From: Streptomyces marokkonensis
Lineage (GTDB): Bacteria > Actinomycetota > Actinomycetes > Streptomycetales > Streptomycetaceae
Assembly: GCF_008312835.1 (NCBI RefSeq)
Contig: NZ_VSKS01000003.1
Coordinates: 124,001-188,000, forward strand
Length of the DNA: 64,000 nucleotides
Direction of reading: 5' to 3'
Made by a program: the position numbers and the translations under genes. The notes beneath the pieces were generated by a model. That model searched no databases. It was not told where the DNA came from and worked only from the letters and a program-made list of their open reading frames with translations. This document shows, in pieces, positions 17,956-26,965 of the stretch (positions within the stretch are counted from its first letter, which is position 1; every line of letters starts with the position of its first letter).

Positions 17956-19014
17956 TCAGAGCGACACCCCGTGCCGGGCCAGCCACGGCACGGGGTCGAC
18001 CGCGGACCCCATCTCGGGAGTGACCCGCACCTCGAAGTGCAGATGCGGTCCGGTGGAGTTGCCGCTGGTGCCGGACTGGCCGATCCACTGTCCGGGTGTG
18101 ACCCGGTCGCCCTGGTCGACGGCGACGGCGGCGAGATGGGCGTACTGGGTGTGGTACCCGCCCGCGTGCCGGACCACGATCTCGATGCCGAAGGCGCCTG
18201 AGCAGGACACCTTCACCACCTCTCCGGCGCCCACGGCCCGCACGGGTGTGCCGATCGGCACCGCGAAGTCCTGCCCGGTGTGCCGGTTCGCCCACCGCGC
18301 GCCACCACTGCCGTAGGACGCGGACAGCTCGTACGTCTCCACCGGCGCCACCCAGCGGCTGGTGAACCGCGTCTCCGGCTGGTCCAGCCGGACCGCGCCA
18401 CGGCAGGCGCCGGCCGCGACCGAGGCGTCCGCCTGGCCCTGGAGCTTCCAGCGCGCCGCTTCGAGCTTGGCCTCGATGCCCTGTTTCAGGTCGGCGAGTT
18501 CCGCGTTCCGCTTCTCCAGCCTGCGCCACGCCGCCGCGGCCCTCGCCTCGTCCCGGGCGAGCCTGGCCTCGGCCCGCTCGCTCCTGTCGATCGCCTTGTC
18601 CAGCGACACCTTCGCCTGCTGCACCGCCCGCTGACCGCGCATCAGCTCGTCGGGGTCGTCCGCGAGCAGCATGTGCGCGGTGAGCGGCAGCCCGCCGCCG
18701 TCCCGGTACTGGGAACTGGCGATCCGGCCCAGGTCCTCGCGCAGGCCGGCCGTCTCCCGCCGCTCGCGGTCCAGCCGTTCCTCCAGCCGGTGCGCCCTGG
18801 CCCGCTGCCTCTCCGCCTCGCGGCGGCCGTCCTCGTACCGTTCGGTCGCCGTGGCCGCCTCCTCGTACAGCCGCGCCACTTCCGCGCTGACGCCGGAGAC
18901 GGAGCCGTGGCCGGGGGCGTGGGGGCCGTCGCCGTCGGCGGGGCGGGCGGCGAGCACGGCGAGCGCGCACAGCAGCACGGCGATGAGCAGTGGATGGCGG
19001 CGGGTGAAGCGCAT
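17956..19014 (-). CDS. Secreted M23-family peptidase with N-terminal coiled coil
   Basis: 352 residues from ATG 19014. A signal peptide (about 1-24) is followed by a long charged heptad region (about 45-190, rich in Glu, Arg and Ala). The C-terminal lysostaphin-like domain carries zinc ligands in NRHTGQDFAVP and HLHFEV. The plan resembles EnvC/NlpD-type and other coiled-coil LytM proteins. Because the zinc-site motifs are present, it may cut peptidoglycan cross-links, or regulate another hydrolase. It ends four bases from the convergent HAD gene and stands alone on its strand. Confidence 0.88.
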   Translation of the reverse strand: MRFTRRHPLLIAVLLCALAVLAARPADGDGPHAPGHGSVSGVSAEVARLYEEAATATERYEDGRREAERQRARAHRLEERLDRERRETAGLREDLGRIASSQYRDGGGLPLTAHMLLADDPDELMRGQRAVQQAKVSLDKAIDRSERAEARLARDEARAAAAWRRLEKRNAELADLKQGIEAKLEAARWKLQGQADASVAAGACRGAVRLDQPETRFTSRWVAPVETYELSASYGSGGARWANRHTGQDFAVPIGTPVRAVGAGEVVKVSCSGAFGIEIVVRHAGGYHTQYAHLAAVAVDQGDRVTPGQWIGQSGTSGNSTGPHLHFEVRVTPEMGSAVDPVPWLARHGVSL

Positions 19015-19172
19015 GACTGCGATCCTGGACCCCGCCCCGGCGCGCGGTCCTGTTCATGTCGTACACATGGGGGACCCATCGCCCCGGACGGCCCATCGGC
19101 GCCCCCGAACAGCGCTCTGCCGGATCCGGTTTGACGTCCAGTCACGCGCTGCTTCCTGTGCGGGCACTCGGG

Positions 19173-22100
19173 CTAACGGGACGTCATCAGCAGTTCCGTC
19201 TCCTCCTCCCGTCGCGCCATCGCGCGCAACGGGCCGTCCACGGCGGCGAGTTCCGCGTACGGACCGCGCTGGGCCACCCGTCCTCCGTCGAGCACGACGA
19301 CCTCGTCCACCGCCTCCAGACCGGCCAGCCGGTGGGTGATGAGCAGGGTCGTGCGGCCCTCGGTGGCGGCCAGCAGATCGGCCGTGAGCGCGTCGGCGGT
19401 CGCCAGGTCGAGGTGCTCCGCGGGTTCGTCCAGCACCAGCACGGGGAAGTCCGCGAGCAGCGCCCGGGCGAGCGCCAACCGCTGCCGCTGCCCGCCCGAC
19501 AGCCGCGCTGCGTGCTCACCGACGAGCGTGTCGAGCCCGTCGGGCAGACCGTCGGCCCACTCCAGCAGCCGGGCCCGGCCGAGCGCGTCCCGGACCTCGT
19601 CCTCGGTCGCGTCCTTCCTGGCGAGCAGCAGGTTCTCCCGTATCGAGCTGTTGAAGAGGTGCGCGTCCTGCGCGCACAGTCCGACCAGCCGCCGTACGTC
19701 GTCGCCGTCGAGGGCGCGGGCGTCCACACCCGCCAGCGTGTACGAGCCCGCACCCGGGTCCAGGAACCGCAGCAGCACCTGGGCGAGGGTCGTCTTGCCC
19801 GAACCCGACGGACCGACCACCGCGATGCGCCGGCCCCGTTCCAGGGTCAGGTCCAGCCCGGCGAGCGCGTCCCGGTCCTGCCCTGCGTGCCGGGCGGCCA
19901 GCCCTCGGACCACGAGCGGGAACGGCGACACGGGCGCCTGCCGGGGCGGCTCCGGCTCCCGTACGGGCACCGGGGCGTCCAGCACCTCGAACACGCGCTC
20001 GGCGCTCCGGCGCACCCTCTGCCGGTACTGCACGGCGAGCGGCATCCCGAGGACGGCCTCGAACGCTGCCAGCGGGGTGAGGATCACGACGGCCAGGGCC
20101 ACACCGTCCAGCCGGCCGGCGGCCACGGCCTGGGCGCCGACGAGCGCGGCGGCCGCGACGGTCAGACCCGAGATCAGCGCGGTGAGCCCGTCACCGAGCG
20201 CGGTGGCGGTGGCGGCGCGCGAGGCGATCCGGGTGAGCGTGCCGTCGGCCCGGCGCGCCTCGGCGCTCCGCGCGGGCAGGGCACCGGCGACGGTCAGTTC
20301 GGCGGTGCCGGTGAGCAGATCGGTCACCCGGGTCGCGAGGACGCCCCGGGCCGGTGCAAGCCTGCGCTCCGCCCGATGGGCCACGGCACCGGTCAGCAGG
20401 GGCACACCGGCGCCAGCCGCCAGCAGCCCGGCCGCGAGCACGGCGCCGGCCTCGGGCAGCAGCCAGGCGGTGAAGCCGACGGACAGTGCGGAGACGGCGA
20501 CGGCCGCCCCGGCCGGCAGCAGCCAGCGCAGCCAGTAGTCCTGGAGTGCGTCCACGTCGGAGACCAGCCGGGAGAGCAGGTCCCCCCGGCGGGCGCCGCG
20601 CAGGCCGGCGGGCGCCAGCCGCTCCAGCCGCCGGTACACCGCGACCCGGGTGTCGGCCAGCATGCGCAGGACGGCGTCGTGCGACACGAGCCGCTCGGTG
20701 TAGCGGAACACGGCCCGCCCGATGCCGAAGGCCCGGGTCGCCGTCACGGCCACCATCAGGTACAGCACGGGCGGCTGCTCCGAGGCCCGGGAGATGAGCC
20801 ACCCGGACGTCGCCATGAGCCCGACGGCGCTGCCCAGGGCGAGGGTGCCGAGCACGAGGGCGAGGGTGATCCTCCCCGTCCGGGCCCCCGACAGGGCACG
20901 GACGCGGGCGAGCGCACCGCCCTGCACGGTGTCCGCCTCGGTCCCGGCTGGTCCGCCGTCCGGTACGGGCCCGGACGTGGCGGCCTCCGCTGGACCGGCA
21001 ACCCGGCGTGCGGGCTCTCCGTGGCCCTCGGTGAGGACCGGTTCCGCGAGCCGCACCACCCGGTCCGCGACGGCCAGCAGCGCCGGCCGGTGCACGACGA
21101 GCAGCACCGTCCGGCCGGCCGCCAGCCGCCGCACCGCCGCCACGATCCCGGCCTCGGTCGCACCGTCCAGCGCGGCCGTCGGCTCGTCGAGCAGCAGGAC
21201 GGGACGGTCCGCGAGGAACGCGCGGGCCAGCGCGAGCCGCTGCCGCTGTCCGGCCGACAGTCCCGCCCCGTCCTCGCCGAGCACCGTGCCGGCGCCCTCG
21301 GGCAGCGCGTCCACGAACTCCAGCGCCCCGGCGTCCCGCAGGGCGCGCCGCACGGCGTCGTCGTCCGCCTCGGGCCGGGCCAGCCGTACGTTCTCCGCGA
21401 TCGTCCCGGCGTACAGGTGCGGCCGCTGCGGCACCCAGGCGACGCGGCCGTGCCACGCGTCGAGGTCGAGTCCGGCCAGATCGGCTCCGCCGATCCGTAC
21501 CCGCCCCTCGGCGGGCCGGACGAATCCCAGCAGCACGTTCAGCAGGGTCGACTTGCCCGCTCCGCTCGGTCCGACGAGCGCGACCGTCTCCCCGGGGGCG
21601 ACCGTGAAGGACACGTCGGTCACGGCGTCCGAGGACCGGCCCGGATAGCGGACCGTCACGTCCTCGAAGGAGACGGCGCCCGCCGGCACCGCGCCCGTGC
21701 CCTGCGCGGGGACGGGCGTCTCCAGCACGGCGAAGATCTCCTCGGCCGCGCCGAGGCCCTCCGCCGCCGCGTGGTACTGGGCGCCGGCCTGTCGCAGCGG
21801 CAGATAGGCCTCCGGCGCCAGGATCAGGACGACGAGGCCGGTGTAGAGGTCCATCTCCCCGTACACGAGCCGCATGCCGATCGTCACGGCGACCAGCGCC
21901 ACCGAGAGGGTGGCGAGCAGCTCGAGCGCGAAGGAGGAGATGAAGGCGATCCTCAGCGTGCGCATGGTGGCCCGCCGGTACTCGGCGGTGATCCGCCGGA
22001 TCGACTCGGCCTGGGCCTTGGCCCGTCCGAACACCTTCAGCGTGGGCAGCCCGGCGACGACGTCCAGGAAGTGGCCGGACAGCCGGGAGAGCATCAGCCA

Positions 22101-22667
22101 CTGCCGGTCCATCCGGGACTGGGTGGCCCAGCCGATCAGCACCATGAAGACCGGGATGAGCGGCAGGGTGCCGACGATGATCGCCGCCGAGACCCACTCC
22201 TCGGTGACGATCCGCGCCAGCACCGCCACCGGCACGACCACCGCGAGTCCGAGCTGGGGGAGGTAGCGCGAGAAGTAGCCGTCGAGCGCGTCGACTCCCC
22301 GGGTCGCCAGGGTGACCAGCGATCCCGTGCGCTGCCCGCCCAGCCACTCCGGTCCCAGCGCCGTCGCCCGCTCCAGCAGCCGGCCCCGCAGCTCCGACTT
22401 CACCGCGGCGCTCGCCCGGTGCGCGGCCAGTTCGGTCAGCCAGCCGACCAGGCCGCGGCCGACCGCGACGACGGCGAGCAGCAGCAGGGGAGTGCCGAGC
22501 TCGCCGACGGACAGGCCGTCCTCGAACGCGCCCACCACGATCTCGGCGATGAGCATGGCCTGGGCGATGACCAGCACCGCGCCGAGGGCCCCCAGGCCGA
22601 CGACCGCCGCCAGGAAACCCCGGGTGGCACGGGCGTACCGGAGCAGTCGCGGGTCGATCGGTTTCAC
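19173..22667 (-). CDS. cydCD: Fused CydD-CydC ABC exporter for cytochrome bd assembly
   Basis: 1164 residues holding two complete ABC half-transporters. Each half has six membrane helices then an ATPase: the first with GPSGAGKST and LSAGQRQRLALARAF, the second with GPSGSGKTT and LSGGQRQRLALARALL. In E. coli, separate CydD and CydC export cysteine/glutathione needed for cytochrome bd maturation; the fusion is usual in Streptomyces. GTG 22667 is preferred because the GAGGT at 22681-22677 is well placed for it. A GTG three codons upstream (22676) is only one base from that SD. The start region coincides with a parS palindrome. Last gene of cydABCD. Confidence 0.92.
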   Translation of the reverse strand: MKPIDPRLLRYARATRGFLAAVVGLGALGAVLVIAQAMLIAEIVVGAFEDGLSVGELGTPLLLLAVVAVGRGLVGWLTELAAHRASAAVKSELRGRLLERATALGPEWLGGQRTGSLVTLATRGVDALDGYFSRYLPQLGLAVVVPVAVLARIVTEEWVSAAIIVGTLPLIPVFMVLIGWATQSRMDRQWLMLSRLSGHFLDVVAGLPTLKVFGRAKAQAESIRRITAEYRRATMRTLRIAFISSFALELLATLSVALVAVTIGMRLVYGEMDLYTGLVVLILAPEAYLPLRQAGAQYHAAAEGLGAAEEIFAVLETPVPAQGTGAVPAGAVSFEDVTVRYPGRSSDAVTDVSFTVAPGETVALVGPSGAGKSTLLNVLLGFVRPAEGRVRIGGADLAGLDLDAWHGRVAWVPQRPHLYAGTIAENVRLARPEADDDAVRRALRDAGALEFVDALPEGAGTVLGEDGAGLSAGQRQRLALARAFLADRPVLLLDEPTAALDGATEAGIVAAVRRLAAGRTVLLVVHRPALLAVADRVVRLAEPVLTEGHGEPARRVAGPAEAATSGPVPDGGPAGTEADTVQGGALARVRALSGARTGRITLALVLGTLALGSAVGLMATSGWLISRASEQPPVLYLMVAVTATRAFGIGRAVFRYTERLVSHDAVLRMLADTRVAVYRRLERLAPAGLRGARRGDLLSRLVSDVDALQDYWLRWLLPAGAAVAVSALSVGFTAWLLPEAGAVLAAGLLAAGAGVPLLTGAVAHRAERRLAPARGVLATRVTDLLTGTAELTVAGALPARSAEARRADGTLTRIASRAATATALGDGLTALISGLTVAAAALVGAQAVAAGRLDGVALAVVILTPLAAFEAVLGMPLAVQYRQRVRRSAERVFEVLDAPVPVREPEPPRQAPVSPFPLVVRGLAARHAGQDRDALAGLDLTLERGRRIAVVGPSGSGKTTLAQVLLRFLDPGAGSYTLAGVDARALDGDDVRRLVGLCAQDAHLFNSSIRENLLLARKDATEDEVRDALGRARLLEWADGLPDGLDTLVGEHAARLSGGQRQRLALARALLADFPVLVLDEPAEHLDLATADALTADLLAATEGRTTLLITHRLAGLEAVDEVVVLDGGRVAQRGPYAELAAVDGPLRAMARREEETELLMTSR

Positions 22668-22674
22668 GTGAAAC
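22661..22674. other. parS site overlapping the cydCD start codon
   Basis: Exact GTTTCACGTGAAAC with a G on the left flank and A on the right. On the minus strand it falls between the cydCD Shine-Dalgarno (GAGGT, 22681-22677) and the first codons. The GTG in the middle of the palindrome (22667-22665) is itself the preferred start codon. Confidence 0.88.
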
Positions 22675-22679
22675 ACACC

Positions 22680-23684
22680 TCAGTGCACGGGATCGGCGAT
22701 GTGCTGGGTGCCGATCCGCTTGCGGAACACCCAGTACGTCCAGCCCTGGTAGAGCAGCACCACCGGCGTGGCGATCACCGCGAGCCAGGTCATGATCTTC
22801 AGGGTGTATTGGCTGGAGGAGGCGTTGGTGACGGTGAGGCTCCAGTCCGCGTCGAGCGTGGACGGCATGACGTTCGGGAACAGCGTCAGGAAGAGCATCG
22901 CCACGGCGGCCACGATGGTGACGCCGGACAGGGCGAACGCCCATCCCTCGCGTCCCGCCTGGTTCGCGAGCAGGGCGGCGACCAGCGCGACGACCGCCAC
23001 GGCCAGCGCGACGAGGCTGGTGCCGTCACCGTTGTCGGCCTGCGTCCACAGCAGGAAGGCCAGCGCCAGGACGGCGGTGACGAGACCCACGCGCAGGGCC
23101 AGCGTCCGCGCCCTCTCCCGGATCTCGCCGACCGTCTTGAGGGCCGTGAACACCGTGCCGTGGAAGGTGAACAGCGTCAGCGTGACCAGGCCGCCCAGCA
23201 GGGCGTACGGGTTGAGCAGGTCCCAGACGTTCCCCACGTACTCGAACTCGGCGTCGATCTTCACCCCGCGCACGATGTTGCCGAAGGCCACGCCCCACAG
23301 GAACGCCGGGATGAGCGAGGTCCAGAAGATCGCCGTCTCCCAGTTGCGCTGCCAGTTCTCCTCCGGCCGCTTCGCCCGGTACTCGAAGGCGACACCGCGG
23401 ATGATCAGGCAGATCAGGATGACCAGCAGCGGGAGGTAGAAGCCGGAGAAGAGCGTGGCGTACCACTCGGGGAAGGCGGCGAAGGTGGCACCGCCTGCCG
23501 TGAGCAGCCACACCTCGTTGCCGTCCCAGACGGGGCCGATGGTGTTGATCAGCACCCGCTTCTCGGCGCGGTCCCGGGCGAGCAGCCGGGTGAGGATGCC
23601 CACCCCGAAGTCGAAACCCTCCAGGAAGAAGTAGCCGGTCCACAGGACGGCGATCAGAACGAACCAGACGTCGTGCAGTTCCAT
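22680..23684 (-). CDS. cydB: Cytochrome bd ubiquinol/menaquinol oxidase subunit II
   Basis: 334 residues with eight or nine membrane helices. It opens with the family N-terminus (MELHDVWFVLIAVLWTGYFF, then LEGFDFGVG). CydB pairs with CydA to form the high-affinity bd oxidase, which reduces O2 without proton pumping and supports growth at low oxygen. It begins 20 bases after cydA and ends at the cydCD start region, so all three genes should be one transcript under the Rex operator. Confidence 0.95.
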   Translation of the reverse strand: MELHDVWFVLIAVLWTGYFFLEGFDFGVGILTRLLARDRAEKRVLINTIGPVWDGNEVWLLTAGGATFAAFPEWYATLFSGFYLPLLVILICLIIRGVAFEYRAKRPEENWQRNWETAIFWTSLIPAFLWGVAFGNIVRGVKIDAEFEYVGNVWDLLNPYALLGGLVTLTLFTFHGTVFTALKTVGEIRERARTLALRVGLVTAVLALAFLLWTQADNGDGTSLVALAVAVVALVAALLANQAGREGWAFALSGVTIVAAVAMLFLTLFPNVMPSTLDADWSLTVTNASSSQYTLKIMTWLAVIATPVVLLYQGWTYWVFRKRIGTQHIADPVH

Positions 23685-23704
23685 GACAGTGCAGCTCCCT
23701 CGGC

Positions 23705-25210
23705 CTAGTACGAGAAGGCCATCGGCTTGTCGGCGTCACGGACGTCGCCGCCGAGTTTCGTGGGCGGATTGAGGTCGGACTCGCTGAGCTCGGGCGGGCC
23801 TGCCTTCACGTACTTGGCGAGCAGCTTGACCTCGATGACGGCCAGGACGGCGTAGAGCAGGGTGAAGACGGACATCGAGGTGATGACCTCGGCCGTGGAC
23901 ACACCGGGGGAGACGGCGTCCTCGGTCCGCATCACTCCGTAGACCACCCAGGGCTGCCGGCCCATCTCCGTGAAGATCCAGCCCCAGGCGTTGGCAGCCA
24001 GCGGGAACGCCATGGTCCACAGCGCCAGGAGCCAGTACAGCCGGGTGAGCCGGGAGCCGAGGGGCTTCTTCAGCAGCACCAGGTGCGGCACCTCGTCCTC
24101 CCCGGTGCGGTGGGCGGCGGGCAGCAGGAACTTCTTCCGGGTCAGCCACAGGCCGAGCAGTCCGAGCGAGAAGGACGCCATGCCGAAGCCGATCATCCAG
24201 CGGAAGCCCCAGTAGGCGACGGGAACGATGGGCTTGTAGTCACCCGGGCCGAACTTCTCCTGCAGGACCTCGTTGGTGTCGTTGATGCCGGGCACGTACG
24301 ACTCGAAGTCGCTGTGGGCGAGGAAGGACAGCAGGCCGGGAATCTCCAGGGCGACCTCGTTGTGCCCCTTGTCGACGTCCCCGTAGGCGAAGAGGGAGAA
24401 GGGCGCCGGCTCCTCGCCGTCCCACAGGGCCTCGGCGGCGGCCATCTTCATGGGCTGCTGCTCGTACATGACCTTGCCGAGGGTGTCGCCGCTGACCGCG
24501 GTGAACAGGCCGCCGACCGCCAGGGTGACCAGGCCGAGCCGAAGCGAGGTGCGCATCACGGGGATGTGCTTCTTGCGCATCAGGTGGAAGGCGGCGATGC
24601 CCACCATGAAGGCGCCGCCGGTCAGGAAGGCCGCGGAGAAGCTGTGGAAGACCTGGTTGAGCGTGGTGTTCTGGGTGAGCACCAGCCAGAAGTCGGTGAG
24701 CTCGGCGCGGCCCTTCTCCTCGTTGATCCGGTAGCCGACCGGGTGCTGCATCCAGGAGTTGGCGGCGAGGATGAAGTACGCCGACAGCAGGGTGCCGATC
24801 GAGACCATCCAGATGCAGGCCAGGTGGATCTTCTTGGGCAGCTTGTCCCAGCCGAAGATCCACAGGCCGATGAAGGTGGACTCGAAGAAGAAGGCGATCA
24901 GGGCCTCGAAGGCGAGAGGGGCACCGAAGACGTCACCCACGAACCGCGAGTAGTCGGACCAGTTCATGCCGAACTGGAACTCCTGCACGATGCCGGTGAC
25001 CACACCCATCGCGATGTTGATCAGGAACAGCTTGCCCCAGAACTTCGTGGCTTTGAGGTACTTCTCCTTCCCGGTGCGCACCCAGGCGGTCTGCAGCCCG
25101 GCGGTGAGGGCGGCCAGCGAGATCGTCAGGGGAACGAAGAGGAAGTGGTAGACGGTGGTGATTCCGAACTGCCATCGCGCCAGGGTCTCCGGCGCCAGAG
25201 CCAGATCCAC
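23705..25210 (-). CDS. cydA: Cytochrome bd oxidase subunit I
   Basis: 501 residues, about nine membrane helices. Hallmarks: His near the N-terminus in RWQFGITTVYHFLFVP (haem b595 ligand region), a quinol-binding Q-loop after the helix near residue 250, and the conserved GRQPWVVYGVMRT. The protein binds haems b558, b595 and d and is the catalytic subunit. A perfect Rex operator lies 84 bases upstream, so expression should rise when the NADH/NAD+ ratio rises (low oxygen). The ATG is preceded by AAGGAGCG. Confidence 0.96.
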   Translation of the reverse strand: MDLALAPETLARWQFGITTVYHFLFVPLTISLAALTAGLQTAWVRTGKEKYLKATKFWGKLFLINIAMGVVTGIVQEFQFGMNWSDYSRFVGDVFGAPLAFEALIAFFFESTFIGLWIFGWDKLPKKIHLACIWMVSIGTLLSAYFILAANSWMQHPVGYRINEEKGRAELTDFWLVLTQNTTLNQVFHSFSAAFLTGGAFMVGIAAFHLMRKKHIPVMRTSLRLGLVTLAVGGLFTAVSGDTLGKVMYEQQPMKMAAAEALWDGEEPAPFSLFAYGDVDKGHNEVALEIPGLLSFLAHSDFESYVPGINDTNEVLQEKFGPGDYKPIVPVAYWGFRWMIGFGMASFSLGLLGLWLTRKKFLLPAAHRTGEDEVPHLVLLKKPLGSRLTRLYWLLALWTMAFPLAANAWGWIFTEMGRQPWVVYGVMRTEDAVSPGVSTAEVITSMSVFTLLYAVLAVIEVKLLAKYVKAGPPELSESDLNPPTKLGGDVRDADKPMAFSY

Positions 25211-25293
25211 GTCGTCGCTCCTTACTCAGCGGTGGTCACAGCGACCGCTTGATCCCGTTCGTCCGCCGCATCTCGGGGAAAACAGGATGCGCT

Positions 25294-25309
25294 TGTGAAC
25301 GCGTTCACA
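25294..25309. promoter_or_regulatory. Rex operator (ROP) upstream of cydA
   Basis: TGTGAACGCGTTCACA, a perfect 16-bp palindrome equal to the Rex operator consensus described for S. coelicolor. A further TTCACAAG (25310-25317) follows directly and pairs with CTTGTGAA at 25292-25299, giving an overlapping second arrangement of half-sites. Rex represses cyd genes when NAD+ is high and is released by NADH. Confidence 0.88.
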
Positions 25310-25403
25310 TTCACAAGCAATTATGACCTACTGCTTTTCCGACTCGGAAGGGGGGTCCCCTGTGACGTCAACCCCTTTGCACGAACCTGCGGGGCAAACG
25401 GAA

Positions 25404-25430
25404 GCGGCCGGCGGATGGACCGCCGGCCGC
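25404..25430. terminator. Terminator hairpin downstream of hisC
   Basis: Eleven-base perfect stem GCGGCCGGCGG (25404-25414) / CCGCCGGCCGC (25420-25430) with an ATGGA loop, 17 bases beyond the hisC stop on the minus strand. No U-tract follows, which is common for Streptomyces terminators. Confidence 0.65.
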
Positions 25431-25447
25431 ACCGGGACGCGCGCTGC

Positions 25448-26527
25448 TCAGAGCCCCTTGCGGAAGCCCTCCGTCACCTTCAGGAAGATGTCGTTCGCCT
25501 CGGTCTCGCCGATCGTGACCCGCACGCCCTCCCCGGGGAACGGCCGGACCACCACACCCGCATGCTCGCACGCCTGCGCGAACGGCACGGTCTGCTCCCC
25601 CAGCCGCAGCCACACGAAGTTGGCCTGGGTCTCGGGCACCGTCCAGCCCTGGGCCCGGAGCGCGTCCATCACCCGGTTGCGCTCGCACACCAGCGAGCCG
25701 ACCCGGCCGATCAGCTCGTCCTCGGCCCGCAGCGAGGCGATCGCCGCGTCCTGTGCGATCTGGCTCACCCCGAACGGCACCGCCGTCTTGCGCAGCGCCG
25801 CGGCCACCGGCTCGTGGGCGATGGCGAAACCGACGCGCAGCCCGGCCAGGCCGTACGCCTTGGAGAAGGTCCGCAGGACGCAGACGTTGGGCCGGTCCCG
25901 GTAGATCTCGACGCCGTCCGGCACCTCGGTGTCCCGGATGAACTCACGGTAGGCCTCGTCGAGGACCACCAGGACGTCACCGGGCACCCGGTCGAGGAAA
26001 CGCTCCAGCTCGGCCCGCCGCACGACCGTGCCGGTCGGGTTGTTCGGGTTGCAGACGAAGATGAGCCGGGTCCGGTCGGTGATCGCGTCGGCCATCGCGT
26101 CCAGGTCGTGCACATCGCCCGGGGTCAGCGGGACCTGGACCGCGGTGGCACCGCTGATCCGGGTGATGATCGGGTACGCCTCGAAGGACCGCCAGGCGTA
26201 GATCACCTCGTCGCCGGGGCCCGAGGTGGCCTGCAGCAGCTGCTGGGCGACACCGACCGAGCCGGTGCCGGTGGCCAGGTGGGTCGCGGGGACGGCGAAG
26301 CGCTCGGACAGCTCGGCCATCAGAGCCGTGCAGGCCATGTCCGGGTAGCGGTTGAAGGAGGAGGCCGAGGCGGCCACGGTCTCCATCACGCCCGGCAGCG
26401 GCGGGTAGGGGTTCTCGTTGGAGGACAGCTTGTACGCCACCGGGCCGCCGGCCGCCGCCGGCTTGCCCGGCTTGTACGTCGGGATCCCCTCCAGCTCGGC
26501 GCGCAGCTTGGGGCTCGTCTCGCTCAC
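25448..26527 (-). CDS. hisC: Histidinol-phosphate / aromatic amino acid aminotransferase
   Basis: 359 residues from GTG 26527, with GGAGGA well spaced upstream; an earlier in-frame start adds residues without family resemblance. It is a fold-type I PLP aminotransferase: [14 protein letters not shown] substrate loop, [10 protein letters not shown], an EAYREF segment, and the PLP lysine in [13 protein letters not shown]. The HisC family overlaps with aromatic aminotransferases, which could act on phenylpyruvate or histidinol phosphate. It is not within a his operon here, so a second-copy or aromatic role is quite possible. Confidence 0.85.
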   Translation of the reverse strand: MSETSPKLRAELEGIPTYKPGKPAAAGGPVAYKLSSNENPYPPLPGVMETVAASASSFNRYPDMACTALMAELSERFAVPATHLATGTGSVGVAQQLLQATSGPGDEVIYAWRSFEAYPIITRISGATAVQVPLTPGDVHDLDAMADAITDRTRLIFVCNPNNPTGTVVRRAELERFLDRVPGDVLVVLDEAYREFIRDTEVPDGVEIYRDRPNVCVLRTFSKAYGLAGLRVGFAIAHEPVAAALRKTAVPFGVSQIAQDAAIASLRAEDELIGRVGSLVCERNRVMDALRAQGWTVPETQANFVWLRLGEQTVPFAQACEHAGVVVRPFPGEGVRVTIGETEANDIFLKVTEGFRKGL

Positions 26528-26587
26528 CGCAGTCCTCCTCGCGAAGACCGGCGGCCATGACCGCCGCCGACATCCAATACTGCTCAC

Positions 26588-26965
26588 CTTATGAGGATTC
26601 GGCTCCGCTGCGTATAGGGGCGACGGCTGCTCCCGTCTGCCTCCTCCGTCACAGTGGCAACAAGGGCAACGTCACCCGAAGGGGTACGAACGGCGCGCGG
26701 ACCGGGGGCGCGCCGCACATATATCTACGCGCCGGTGGCTCGCGCCGTGGCGCGCATCCCCCGTGCAGGTGAGTTGAGACCTCTTCGCAACATCGCACCC
26801 TCGACAGGCCCGCATGCGCCCGCACGTCAGGTCCTGCCATTGGAACGTTCAACACCCTTTACTTCCAAGGTTTTTGACCTTTAATGATCTTGCAGAAACG
26901 TGCCTGTCAACGCGTGCATATGCGTCCGCCCTACCCCACCGCATGAGCCCTACTATCGGCTCGCC
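26588..26965. other. hisC-LacI divergent intergenic region
   Basis: About 380 bases (over 430 from the hisC start), with low GC in its second half. It includes a 5-base inverted repeat AAGGT-TTTTG-ACCTT (26867-26881) and TACTAT (26951-26956), which sits nine bases before the LacI gene ATG and is a good -10 candidate. No open frame with convincing start, codon bias or family was seen, and no tRNA. The repeat could be an operator for the LacI protein; this is weak. Confidence 0.4.

Noticed and set aside
19056-23708. Very long open frame (about 1550 codons) on the plus strand across cydCD and cydB
   Set aside because: Antisense shadow of high-GC coding sequence; the minus strand encodes full CydCD and CydB with all motifs.
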